A stretch of DNA of 12,845 nt, taken from UBA1388 sp964555515 (GTDB taxonomy: Bacteria; Patescibacteriota; Microgenomatia; UBA1400; PJMF01). The position numbers and the translations under genes were made by a program. Within the stretch, counting starts at the first letter, position 1; each line of letters opens with the position of its first letter. Of the stretch, positions 1 through 6,958 are shown piece after piece. The DNA is taken from contig CAZKSJ010000028.1 of assembly GCA_964555515.1 (NCBI GenBank), positions 1 through 12,845 on the forward strand, read 5' to 3'. Under the pieces are notes generated by a model, which did not search any database, was not told the DNA's origin, and saw nothing but the letters and a program-made list of their open reading frames with translations.

Positions 1-75
1 GTGAGTCCGCTGGGACTCGAACCCAGGACGCACAGCTTAAAAGGCTGTCGCTCTAACCGACTGAGCTACGGACCC
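1..75 (-). tRNA. trnK: tRNA-Lys (anticodon UUU)
   Basis: Read on the minus strand the sequence folds into a full cloverleaf. The 7-bp acceptor stem pairs GGGTCCG with CGGACTC, including one G-U pair. The D arm is GCTC/GAGC, the anticodon stem ACAGC/GCTGT encloses loop CTTTTAA with anticodon TTT, and the T arm is CTGGG-TTCGAGT-CCCAG. The discriminator base is A at position 2. Only one further base (C, position 1) is visible, so whether CCA is encoded cannot be judged. It decodes AAA/AAG lysine codons. Confidence 0.95.
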
Positions 76-80
76 ACTGT

Positions 81-111
81 TAAATAGCAATGTGCGGCAA
101 AAATATGCCAA
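81..111 (-). promoter_or_regulatory. possible promoter of tRNA-Lys
   Basis: On the minus strand a -35-like TTGGCA (111-106) precedes the AT-rich stretch GCTATTTA (89-82 and neighbours), which ends a few bases before the mature tRNA 5' end at 75. CTATTT gives a 17-base spacer. The -35 is good (5/6) and the -10 is weak. The position suits a tRNA transcribed with almost no leader. Confidence 0.3.
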
Positions 112-156
112 ACACATCTCTGAACCTCTGATTATATCAAGAAAAATCTAATCGTG

Positions 157-162
157 TATACT
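157..162 (+). promoter_or_regulatory. candidate -10 box for mutM/fpg
   Basis: TATACT (5/6 match to TATAAT) lies about 65 bases upstream of the glycosylase start. No good -35 is seen at 16-18 bases, so this is a positional guess that would give a leader of roughly 60 bases. Confidence 0.3.
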
Positions 163-227
163 TGGTTTCAAATTTTCTGTCCTGATTTTTTGAATTTAGA
201 TGGAGAAAATGACAAAAAAAAGCACAT

Positions 228-1073
228 ATGCCAGAACTTCCTGAAGTAGAAACCATCAAGCGCCGCTTAGCGGAAAAAATTGTTGGCAAAAAAATCGGCA
301 AAATTGAAGTTTTGCGAGAAAAAAGTTTTCAGGGCAATCCTGATCAAATTCTTGGTTTAGCAGTGACGGCGGTGACCAGGCATGCCAAGATGATTTGTTT
401 ACATCTAGCTGATCAGCCGGCGTTGTTGGTGCACCTGAAGATGACCGGTCAACTGATTTTTAAGGATGGAGATATCAAAGTGGGTGGTGGCCATCCCACC
501 GCCGATTGGATTGGGAGCTTACCAAGTAAGCACACGCGAGTAAGGATTGATTTTACAGACCAAACCACTCTATTTTTTAACGACCAACGAGTTTTTGGGT
601 GGTTGAAGATGATTGATCAAGACCGATTGGCAGATGAACTGCGCAACTATGGTCCAGACGTTATCGATCCGATTGTTACAACAGAGTTTCTATGGAGTAA
701 ATTTCAACATCGCTCCGTGCCAGTCAAACTGGCCATTATGGATAACAAATTAATTTCTGGAGTGGGCAATATTTATGCCAATGATGGTTTAAACCTAGCG
801 AAAATTGATCCCCGTCGGCCGGCCAAATTACTCACTAAAACCGAGGTTAAACGCTTGCATCGTGCACTACTTACGGTGATTAACTCAGGCATTGCGCTCG
901 GTGGCGCGAGTATGAAAGATTATTTAAACATCGATGGCTTGTCCGGCGGTTATCAAAACGTGGTGCGAGTGTATCAAAAAGAGGGTCAACCTTGCCCCAA
1001 TTGCGGACACGGGTTGGTGCGCATTAAACAAGGTGGTCGTAGCGCATTTTTCTGTCCCAATTGCCAAAAATGA
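228..1073 (+). CDS. mutM: formamidopyrimidine-DNA glycosylase (MutM/Fpg)
   Basis: Bifunctional base-excision repair enzyme that removes 8-oxoguanine and FapyG and cleaves the resulting abasic site by beta,delta-elimination. The 281-residue length is usual for the family. The start is fixed by chemistry, because the protein must begin MPELPEVET so that Pro2 becomes the N-terminal nucleophile and Glu3 the acid. Visible landmarks are Lys54 (RHAKM, counterpart of E. coli Lys57), Met72 in HLKMTGQL, Arg121 in QRVFGW (counterpart of the void-filling Arg), Asn181 in GVGNIYAND, and a C-terminal beta-hairpin zinc finger with Cys256, Cys259, Cys276 and Cys279 and the DNA-contacting Arg271. The gene ends at TGA right after CQK, as in other Fpg proteins, which argues for standard stop usage. 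A GGAG at 202-205 is 22 bases away, too far for a normal ribosome site. It converges with ldh, and no clear terminator is visible between them. Confidence 0.97.
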   Translation: MPELPEVETIKRRLAEKIVGKKIGKIEVLREKSFQGNPDQILGLAVTAVTRHAKMICLHLADQPALLVHLKMTGQLIFKDGDIKVGGGHPTADWIGSLPSKHTRVRIDFTDQTTLFFNDQRVFGWLKMIDQDRLADELRNYGPDVIDPIVTTEFLWSKFQHRSVPVKLAIMDNKLISGVGNIYANDGLNLAKIDPRRPAKLLTKTEVKRLHRALLTVINSGIALGGASMKDYLNIDGLSGGYQNVVRVYQKEGQPCPNCGHGLVRIKQGGRSAFFCPNCQK

Positions 1074-1162
1074 ACGATTGATGAAACACTTTCTAACTGA
1101 CCAAATTAAGGGAAATTAGTTGAAGCGGTCGAATGCCTTTGGATGCCGTCGAATTTCGATTT

Positions 1163-2083
1163 TTACAAGTACTGCTTGACTGTATTAACACTTTTTTCTA
1201 GTTTTTGCTTTTCTTCCCAATCTAACCTAATTTCTAGCGAGCGCTCTACCCCACCGCGGCCAATCACGCAGGGCACACTTAAGGCTACGCCAGAGTGGCC
1301 GTAATAATTATGCAGAGGTATTGAGAGTGGTAACACGGATTTGGTGTCGAGTAGAATCTGTTTGACAATATGGGCAATTACCGCAGCGATACCATAATAA
1401 GTGGCACCTTTGCTTTCAATGATCTTATAAGCGGCATTTTTAGCTTTTTCAAAAGCACTCATGGCTCGTTCTTCAGAAAAACTTTCCATGCTCGTGAGTG
1501 GTTGGCCACCCACGGTGGCATTTGAGATGGCAGGAAATGAACTGTCGCCGTGTTCACCCAAAATATAGCCGTGTATGCTTCTGGGGTTGACGTTCAAAAA
1601 CTCAGACATGTGGTAACGAAATCGCGCGGTGTCAAGCGTTGTGCCTGATCCAAAAATCCTGCCTTTGGGCAAATCCGCCATCAAGTAAGCCTTATATGTT
1701 AAGACATCTACGGGGTTGCTCACTAAAAGGATGATTGCGTCTGGAGCATTCTTGACTACTTCCGGCAAAATGCTTTCTAAAATGGCGACGTTTTTAGCGG
1801 TCAAATCAAGTCTGGTTTCTCCGGGTCTTTGGGCTGCCCCAGCAGTAATAACCACAATGTCGGAATTTTCCAAATCACGAAAGTCATCAGTGGCAGTCAC
1901 CCGGGTGTGGGGTAAAAAACTCATGCCGTGTTCTAAGTCAAGTTGTTCGCCCAAGACCTCGTTTTTGTCCCGACCATACAGTACGAGATCATTGACTATT
2001 CCGCCATGAATCAGGGAAAAAGCGGCGCTCATGCCAACTTTACCACAACCAACAATCGCGACTTTGTTTGAATCATATTTCAT
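1163..2083 (-). CDS. ldh: L-lactate dehydrogenase, with a coenzyme-site change suggesting NADP(H) use
   Basis: LDH/MDH superfamily oxidoreductase (306 residues) that reduces pyruvate to lactate and re-oxidises NAD(P)H in the cytoplasm. The Rossmann glycine motif is G12-C-G-K-V-G17. Gln85 in AGAAQRPGETR is the LDH-type substrate selector (malate dehydrogenases have Arg there). Arg91, Asp151 and Arg154 (LDTARFR) and catalytic His178 (GEHGDS) are all present, so the enzyme should be active. Oddity: at the end of beta-strand 2 an ungapped comparison with Bacillus LDH puts Gly37-Arg38 where the family has Asp plus a neutral residue. That Asp binds the adenosine ribose of NAD, and Gly/Arg is the usual NADP pattern. 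It is the last gene of the minus-strand set, 39 bases after the transketolase C-half, and is probably co-transcribed with it. No Shine-Dalgarno is obvious. A related 2-hydroxyacid dehydrogenase specificity cannot be excluded. Confidence 0.93.
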   Translation of the reverse strand: MKYDSNKVAIVGCGKVGMSAAFSLIHGGIVNDLVLYGRDKNEVLGEQLDLEHGMSFLPHTRVTATDDFRDLENSDIVVITAGAAQRPGETRLDLTAKNVAILESILPEVVKNAPDAIILLVSNPVDVLTYKAYLMADLPKGRIFGSGTTLDTARFRYHMSEFLNVNPRSIHGYILGEHGDSSFPAISNATVGGQPLTSMESFSEERAMSAFEKAKNAAYKIIESKGATYYGIAAVIAHIVKQILLDTKSVLPLSIPLHNYYGHSGVALSVPCVIGRGGVERSLEIRLDWEEKQKLEKSVNTVKQYL

Positions 2084-2122
2084 ATGTGTTCATGGTAGCA
2101 CGAATTTAAGATGAAAATAAAG

Positions 2123-3082
2123 TTATCTTTGGAGGATTTGCTTGACCTCGGTGACTAAATCTTGCGGGGTGAGATGATAGCGCTTGAGTAATTGTTCGGT
2201 TGTGCCGGATTGCCCAAACTGGTCAATCATACCCAGTCGTTTAAATGGCAAAGATATCTGATTTTCTGCCAGGACTTCAGCTACTGCCGATCCCAGTCCA
2301 CCGATGATTTGATGATCCTCCACGGTGAGGATCGCTTTGGTGTATTTGGCAGAGTGTATGACCGCTTTTTCATCCAGTGGTTTGATTGTGGACATATTAA
2401 GTACTGTGATGGAAATTCCTTGTTGTATCAGCAGATCTGCAGCAGCCATGGCTTGGCTGACCATCAAACCAGTGGCAATGATCGTCGCCGAACTGCCTTT
2501 TCTCAGTTGCGTCGCTTGGCCAATTTTGAATTGGTTGGGCTTAGTGTAGATGGGGACAGCCGGTTTGCTGATGCGGATATAGACTGGACTGTTGGCATTG
2601 AGCGCGGCAAGCACCGCTTGCCGCGCTTCTTCTCCATCCGCAGGTGAGAGGACGATCATGTTGGGTAGCACCCGCATTAGTGCTAAATCCTCTAAAGATT
2701 GATGAGTGGCTCCATCTTGACCAGTTGAGATACCCGCATGACCACCCACCAAGATCACCGGCAGGTTTGCATAACAGATGCTGGTCCGAATCACTCCCCA
2801 TGAATTGGCCGGATGAAAACAAGCATAACTAGCTGCAATCGGAATCTTGCCTGCCATCGCTAAACCAGCTGCCACCCCAGCTAGATTTTGCTCGGCAACG
2901 CCAACTTCCACAAATCTGTCTGAAAAGTCTACTGCAAATTGCTGCATGCGCACTGATTCGGCTAAGTCGGCACAGACTCCAACGACGCGGTCATCCTGAG
3001 AAGCTGCTTCGACTAGTCCTAAGCCAAAACCGTCTCTGGTGGACATTTTTTGAAGCTGGTTGGCGGCTTGTTTAGTTTCCAT
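2123..3082 (-). CDS. transketolase, C-terminal subunit (split transketolase)
   Basis: Second half of a two-gene transketolase, carrying the pyrimidine-binding and C-terminal domains (319 residues). Together with the N-half it would form the thiamine-diphosphate active site that moves two-carbon ketol units between sugar phosphates in the non-oxidative pentose phosphate pathway. The core begins near residue 13 (STRDGFGLGL). Glu64 in VGVAEQN is the invariant Glu that protonates the cofactor aminopyrimidine. H115-AGIS and DGATHQSLEDLALMR (His127) are typical transketolase/DXS-superfamily segments. The end (residues 190-319) is the usual C-terminal domain. The absence of the diphosphate-binding domain, encoded separately upstream, excludes a full-length DXS or transketolase. 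It follows the N-half by 64 bases and precedes ldh by 39. A weak GAG lies 6 bases before the ATG. Confidence 0.93.
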   Translation of the reverse strand: METKQAANQLQKMSTRDGFGLGLVEAASQDDRVVGVCADLAESVRMQQFAVDFSDRFVEVGVAEQNLAGVAAGLAMAGKIPIAASYACFHPANSWGVIRTSICYANLPVILVGGHAGISTGQDGATHQSLEDLALMRVLPNMIVLSPADGEEARQAVLAALNANSPVYIRISKPAVPIYTKPNQFKIGQATQLRKGSSATIIATGLMVSQAMAAADLLIQQGISITVLNMSTIKPLDEKAVIHSAKYTKAILTVEDHQIIGGLGSAVAEVLAENQISLPFKRLGMIDQFGQSGTTEQLLKRYHLTPQDLVTEVKQILQR

Positions 3083-3111
3083 AAAGTTCTCAAATTGCTT
3101 TTAAATGTTTG

Positions 3112-3138
3112 ACGGGCAAAACTTAGTTGACTTCCCGT
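3112..3138 (-). repeat. inverted repeat between the transketolase halves
   Basis: ACGGG (3112-3116) and CCCGT (3134-3138) are complementary and separated by 17 bases in the gap between the two transketolase genes. The stem is only 5 bp and lacks a T-run, so it is not a convincing terminator. It could be a weak RNA stem-loop at the junction. Confidence 0.25.
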
Positions 3139-3146
3139 TATTCTAA

Positions 3147-4049
3147 TCAGTTTCCGCCGAATAATTCAGTCAGAGCTTGCTTGGCTTGTTCTTCACTCGG
3201 TGGTTTGCCATGCCACTCTGGTTTGTTTTCCATAAAACTCACCCCTTTACCTGGGGTGGTATGACAAATGATGGCAGTGGGACAATCTTGTTCGAGATCA
3301 GCAGCTTCGGTGGCAGCAATGATTTGGGCTAGATTGTGACCATCAACTTCAATTACTTGCCAACCAAAGCTTTCAATTTTATTTGTAAGTGATTCTAGGG
3401 GCATCACTTCCTCTGTATAGCCACTGATTTGAATCTGATTACGGTCAATGATGTTGGTCAGGTTGGCTAGCTGATATTTGCGGGCAAATTGATAAGCTTC
3501 CCAAGTTTGTCCTTCTTGATGTTCGCCATCACTGGTGACACAAATGACGCGATTTTGCCGTCGATCTAACTTTAGGCCCAATGCCAAACCAGCGGCAAGC
3601 GATAGCCCCTGACCGAGCGGCCCACTAGTATTTTCTACACCAGCAATTGAGTTCTGGTGAGGATGACCTTGCAACCTCGAGTTGATGTGACGCAGGGTGA
3701 GCAGTTCTTCTTTAGGAAAGTAGCCGGCTTCGGCTAAAGTTGCGTATAGTACAGGACATATGTGGCCATTGGATAGGATCAGCCGATCTCGTTCTGGCCA
3801 GTCGGGTTTTTTTGGGTCAACTTTCAAAATATGAAAATATAACGCCGCAAAGGCATCCGCCATCCCCAGTGCTCCGGCTGGATGCCCGCTACAGGCATGA
3901 GCAAGCATCCTAATTATTTGGCGGCGGATGAGAAGCGCCTTCTCTTCAATCATTGGCAAGGGAAGTTGATGTTGGACTACCATGGTTGGATTCTTCTTAG
4001 TTTTGGTTGTCCTGATCAAGAACTTCATGATGGACTTAATCAAGGACAA
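3147..4049 (-). CDS. transketolase, N-terminal subunit (split transketolase)
   Basis: Diphosphate-binding half of a split transketolase (up to 300 residues). Visible motifs are GHPAG (His56), LSNGH (His96), LQGHP (His129), SGPLGQGLS (142-150), and the ThDP/Mg motif from S173-D174-G175-E176 to Asn204 in IIDRNQ. In full-length enzymes Asp and Asn of this motif hold the magnesium. The motif begins SDG rather than the commoner GDG. His280 (EWHGK) closes the domain. The start is uncertain. The furthest upstream start is TTG at 4049. ATG at 4028, 3983 and 3951 are in frame, and ATG 3983 has AAGAAG 9 bases upstream, the best ribosome-site candidate. Family homology begins near residue 33, so a shorter protein (about 268-278 residues) is likely. 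It is first in the tktN-tktC-ldh set, transcribed away from the glycogen operon. Confidence 0.92.
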   Translation of the reverse strand: MSLIKSIMKFLIRTTKTKKNPTMVVQHQLPLPMIEEKALLIRRQIIRMLAHACSGHPAGALGMADAFAALYFHILKVDPKKPDWPERDRLILSNGHICPVLYATLAEAGYFPKEELLTLRHINSRLQGHPHQNSIAGVENTSGPLGQGLSLAAGLALGLKLDRRQNRVICVTSDGEHQEGQTWEAYQFARKYQLANLTNIIDRNQIQISGYTEEVMPLESLTNKIESFGWQVIEVDGHNLAQIIAATEAADLEQDCPTAIICHTTPGKGVSFMENKPEWHGKPPSEEQAKQALTELFGGN

Positions 4050-4085
4050 TGATCTAATATCCGATCTACAGAATCAATCTAATAA

Positions 4086-4113
4086 TAGATATAGTGTACT
4101 TAATTATTGACAA
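4086..4113 (-). promoter_or_regulatory. possible leftward promoter for the transketolase-ldh genes
   Basis: On the minus strand TTGTCA (4113-4108, 5/6 to consensus) is followed after 16 bases by TATCTA (4091-4086). A better -10 hexamer, TATTAT (4087-4082), is at a long 20-base spacing. Either would start transcripts just upstream of the N-half transketolase. Motif match only. Confidence 0.3.
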
Positions 4114-4136
4114 CTGGTGAAGTGAGAGGTTGTTAT
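4107..4136 (+). promoter_or_regulatory. possible rightward promoter for the glycogen genes
   Basis: A perfect -35 hexamer TTGACA (4107-4112) is followed after 18 bases by TGTTAT (4131-4136, 4/6). It overlaps the leftward -35 on the other strand. If used, it would give a leader of about 250 bases that includes the 4167-4180 palindrome. A promoter nearer the gene is possible (TACTAA at 4352) but has no -35. Confidence 0.3.
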
Positions 4137-4166
4137 TGCGCCCCATCGATTAATTGTAAGAGATCC

Positions 4167-4180
4167 TCAATTGCAATTGA
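4167..4180. promoter_or_regulatory. 14-bp perfect palindrome, candidate operator
   Basis: TCAATTGCAATTGA reads identically on both strands and lies between the divergent operons, downstream of the possible rightward promoter. The dyad lacks a loop, so it is better as a protein-binding site than as an RNA hairpin. Its core recurs as TTGCAATT at 4313-4320 and, with one mismatch, as AATTGCAT at 4359-4366. Confidence 0.45.
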
Positions 4181-4220
4181 TCCCAAAATGATTCAACTTT
4201 TTTGATGCCTCTGTGACGAG

Positions 4221-4238
4221 ATGATCAGCAGAGATCAT
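4221..4238. repeat. ATGATC/GATCAT inverted repeat
   Basis: Two complementary 6-base arms (4221-4226 and 4233-4238) flank a 6-base spacer, and the pairing can extend by one wobble and one A-T pair. There is no T-run after it, so it is not a terminator. It could be an operator or a weak leader stem-loop. Confidence 0.3.
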
Positions 4239-4392
4239 TTAAGGAATAGATATGGGATAATTCAAAACTGGTTTCCACCACATCTTGTGTCTAATTGTTT
4301 CCAATAATGCACTTGCAATTCACTTTCATTCCGGTTTAAACTGGTAGCGTGTACTAATAATTGCATGTGTTTACAAGCGCGAAAGACGTTTC

Positions 4393-5637
4393 ATGTCCTT
4401 GAGCGGTGATGCTGTTTTTATGATTGGCTGGGAGTACCCTCCTCATAATAGTGGTGGTCTTGGTGTGGCCTGTCAGGGCATCACGGAGTCACTCAGTGAA
4501 ACTGGTACCCAAATCTTTTTCACCTTGCCGCACGGCAACGTTGGTGGTGCGGGCCATATGCATGTACTCAACTGTTCAGACGCATCCTGGTTCACCAATG
4601 GCTATACAAATCAACCACCCTTCTTGGCTTATTCCTCATCTTCGCCTTCACCCCATCGAGTATTTAGCGGCAAATTTGATCAGACCAAACTCCACTTATT
4701 ACCAGAATCTGAACTAGAAGAAAAAGTAGGTCAATATGCTGATTTAGTCACGGCAGAAGGCATTAAGCATCAACGCGAGTATCGCATCATTCATGCCCAC
4801 GACTGGATGTCATTTCCAGCTGCTCGTAAGCTTTCGCAAGCGACTGGCAAACCATACGTGGCGCATGTTCATTCCACGGAGATGGACAGAATTCCAGACG
4901 GTAATGGTAGTCCATTCATCATCAGCACCGAGCTTGAGGGCATGCACCATGCCGCTCGTGTGATGGCGGTAAGCTACTACACCAAGCAATTATTAGTACA
5001 CACCTACGGCATTGATCCCGCAAAAATCGATGTCGTCCACAACGGCATCACACCGTTGGTTGATCCTCCAGACACGGGGCGCCATCACTTCGCGCCCAGG
5101 CGCCCCGTGATTGTCTTCATGGGCAGGTTGACGGTTCAAAAAGGTGCAGAGTACTTTTTGTATCTCGCCAACTCGGTTTTGAAAAAAATTCCGAGCGCTT
5201 TGTTTGTGGTGGCAGGTAGTGGTGACATGTATCACCAATTATTACTTGAAACAGCAGACCAAAGACTGTCTGCTCATGTTTTATTCAGCGGTTTTGTTAG
5301 AGACAAACAGCGCGAGGTGTTATTAGATAGAGCGGACGTGTTTGTCATGCCTTCCATTTCTGAACCTTTTGGGCTTGTTGCTCTTGAAGCAGCGCAACGC
5401 TCCACACCCGTGATCGTTTCTAAAAATGCCGGTGTGAGTGAGGTCTTGCCGAGTGCTATTCAGACAGACTTTTGGGACATTGAAAAAATGTCTAGCGAAA
5501 TAGTCAAACTCATTTCCAAGCAGTCGGTTAGCCAGGAAGTCGTGACTGGTCAGTTGGATGATTTATCAAAAGTGACTTGGTCAAGTGCCACCCAAAAAAT
5601 TAAGGAAGTGTACCGAAAAGTCTTTTTTAGTGATTGA
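4393..5637 (+). CDS. GT4-family glycosyltransferase, probable glycogen (alpha-glucan) synthase
   Basis: Retaining GT-B glycosyltransferase of 414 residues. Its likely role, from neighbours, is adding glucose from a nucleotide sugar to an alpha-1,4-glucan in the cytoplasm. The N-terminal Rossmann domain opens with WEYPPHNSGGLG (13-24), the acceptor/donor loop of starch-synthase-like enzymes. HAHDW (134-138) and AHVHSTE (157-163) follow. The C-terminal domain carries GRLTVQKG (Arg245 and Lys250, donor phosphate contacts), VVAGSGD (272-278) and the E-x7-E motif Glu324/Glu332 in SEPFGLVALEA. It is shorter than the roughly 480-residue GT5 GlgA and is better placed in GT4. The start is ATG at 4393 with only a weak purine stretch upstream; Met10 is an alternative. 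The stop is 3 bases before the GH57 gene, so the two are almost certainly co-transcribed. Donor (ADP- or UDP-glucose) and product are inferred. A sucrose-synthase-like or trehalose-forming role is less likely here. Confidence 0.85.
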   Translation: MSLSGDAVFMIGWEYPPHNSGGLGVACQGITESLSETGTQIFFTLPHGNVGGAGHMHVLNCSDASWFTNGYTNQPPFLAYSSSSPSPHRVFSGKFDQTKLHLLPESELEEKVGQYADLVTAEGIKHQREYRIIHAHDWMSFPAARKLSQATGKPYVAHVHSTEMDRIPDGNGSPFIISTELEGMHHAARVMAVSYYTKQLLVHTYGIDPAKIDVVHNGITPLVDPPDTGRHHFAPRRPVIVFMGRLTVQKGAEYFLYLANSVLKKIPSALFVVAGSGDMYHQLLLETADQRLSAHVLFSGFVRDKQREVLLDRADVFVMPSISEPFGLVALEAAQRSTPVIVSKNAGVSEVLPSAIQTDFWDIEKMSSEIVKLISKQSVSQEVVTGQLDDLSKVTWSSATQKIKEVYRKVFFSD

Positions 5638-5640
5638 GTC

Positions 5641-6846
5641 ATGCCGCAACTTTGTTTTTATCTTCATCTACATCAACCCAGAAGGCTGAAAAAAGTCAAT
5701 GTTTTTGATGTTGGTTTGCATCAAAGTTACTATGAAACCGAGCCGAATGATGGTAACAGGATAATTTTTCAGAAAGTCGCCCAGAAGTCATATCTACCCA
5801 TGTTGGCCCTGCTGCGTGACTTGACGGCTTGGCATCCAGGTTTTAAGGTGTCTTTTTCCATCACTGGTGTTTTTTTGGAACAAGCTGAGGCCTATCAACC
5901 CGAGGTAGTACAGTTGCTACAGGAAATTATGGCAACTGGCCAAGCTGAAATATTGGGTGAAACTTATTATCATTCATTGGCAGCGCTTTACTCTAAGGCT
6001 GAGTTTAGAATTCAAGTCCAAAAACACCGGCAAATCATGCAACGATTTTTTGGAGTGACACCGCGAGTTTTTCGTAATACCGAGTTGATTTATTCCAACT
6101 ATATTGCCAATTTGGTGGAAAAAATGCCTTTTGAAGCAATTTTGACCGAAGCAGTTGATCGTTACCTACACGGTCGGCCAAAAACTAAGGTTTACCACAG
6201 TTACACGCCCAAAAGATTACCCTTATTGCTCAAAAATGCAGAGCTTTCTGATGATATTGCCTTCAGATTTAGTGATAAAAATTGGCCGGAACACCCCTTA
6301 ACAGTGGAAAAATATCTCAATTGGGTGGAAATTTACCCAGAAGACCATTTGGTAAACTTGTTTATGGACTTTGAAACTTTTGGAGAACATCAGTGGGAAG
6401 ATACTGGTATTTTTCAGTTCTGGGGCAAATTTGTTGAACAGTTTTTACAAAAAAGTTGGAATAAATTTGTCACACCCAGTGAAGTGGTGGCAGCCCTACC
6501 CAATCATCCTGAGTTGTGGGCAGAACATCCCTGTTACGACGTGCCGGAGCTAATCTCTTGGGCGGATGTAGATCGAGACATTACTGCCTGGCGGGATAAC
6601 CCTCTGCAATTTGATACTCTCGAAAAACTATATCGGTTGGAGGATCAAATCACCGCCACTAATGATTTACAGTTGATTGATGACTGGCGCAACTTACAGA
6701 CTAGCGATCATTTTTATTATATGTGCACCAAATGGTCAGCGGATGGTGATGTGCATTCTTATTTCTCGCCATACGATGATCCGTACGAAGCGTACCGTCG
6801 TTTCTCCGTAGTTTTAGCAGACCTTGAAGATCGGTTGATGGAATAA
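5641..6846 (+). CDS. GH57 family alpha-amylase-type glycoside hydrolase
   Basis: Glycoside hydrolase family 57 enzyme (401 residues) that acts on alpha-1,4-glucans by a retaining mechanism on an incomplete (beta/alpha)7 barrel. The conserved regions are all visible: region 1 LHLHQPRR (8-15), region 2 GETYYHS (106-112), region 3 RNTELIYSN with nucleophile Glu148, and region 4 MDFETFGEHQW with acid/base Asp243. The layout resembles the methanogen-type amylase (Methanocaldococcus MJ1611 class) rather than the longer 4-alpha-glucanotransferases or branching enzymes of the family. There is no signal peptide, so it is cytoplasmic and would act on stored rather than external glucan. It begins 3 bases after the GT4 stop, consistent with translational coupling. 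Amylase versus glucanotransferase activity cannot be settled from sequence. Confidence 0.92.
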   Translation: MPQLCFYLHLHQPRRLKKVNVFDVGLHQSYYETEPNDGNRIIFQKVAQKSYLPMLALLRDLTAWHPGFKVSFSITGVFLEQAEAYQPEVVQLLQEIMATGQAEILGETYYHSLAALYSKAEFRIQVQKHRQIMQRFFGVTPRVFRNTELIYSNYIANLVEKMPFEAILTEAVDRYLHGRPKTKVYHSYTPKRLPLLLKNAELSDDIAFRFSDKNWPEHPLTVEKYLNWVEIYPEDHLVNLFMDFETFGEHQWEDTGIFQFWGKFVEQFLQKSWNKFVTPSEVVAALPNHPELWAEHPCYDVPELISWADVDRDITAWRDNPLQFDTLEKLYRLEDQITATNDLQLIDDWRNLQTSDHFYYMCTKWSADGDVHSYFSPYDDPYEAYRRFSVVLADLEDRLME

Positions 6847-6897
6847 CCCTTAGCAGTAAATTTTCTAGAACAAATTTTTTTTATAATAAATTCTCTA

Positions 6898-6927
6898 TTG
6901 TTCCGTTCTCCCTTAGTTTGCTACACT
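6898..6927 (+). promoter_or_regulatory. possible internal promoter before the GH15 gene
   Basis: TTGTTC (6898-6903), an 18-base spacer and TACACT (6922-6927) lie in the 112-base gap before the glucoamylase. Both hexamers are imperfect. A separate TATAAT at 6882-6887 follows a run of eight T but has no -35. The gap and the strong ribosome site suggest the hydrolase can be expressed apart from GT4-GH57. Confidence 0.3.
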
Positions 6928-6948
6928 GATGTGATTGGCTAATTAAGC

Positions 6949-6955
6949 AGGAGAG
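6949..6955 (+). promoter_or_regulatory. strong Shine-Dalgarno site of the GH15 gene
   Basis: AGGAGAG lies 5 bases after its AGGAG core from the ATG at 6959 and fixes that start. It is the best ribosome-binding site in the window; most other genes here have weak or no such site, so this enzyme may be translated efficiently. Confidence 0.8.
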
Positions 6956-6958
6956 CAT

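Larger units (their letters stand above)
4050..4392. promoter_or_regulatory. divergent intergenic control region
   Basis: A 343-bp AT-rich region between two operons that point away from each other. I see no supported gene in it. It holds overlapping -35-like hexamers on both strands, a 14-bp perfect palindrome (4167-4180), an ATGATC/GATCAT inverted repeat (4221-4238), an imperfect palindrome around GTTTAAAC (4331-4344), and repeats of AATTGCAA/TTGCAATT. The length and number of dyads are more than two simple promoters need, which suggests regulated transcription. No regulator gene lies nearby. Confidence 0.6.

Noticed and set aside
1074..1162. A terminator between the convergent mutM and ldh genes.
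   Set aside because: Repeated GTCGAAT pieces are present, but they do not form a stable stem followed by a T-run.
6858..6887. AT-only inverted repeat followed by eight T after the GH57 gene, as a terminator.
   Set aside because: The stem is only A-T pairs and the next gene in the same direction follows after 112 bases. It is too weak to call a Rho-independent terminator.
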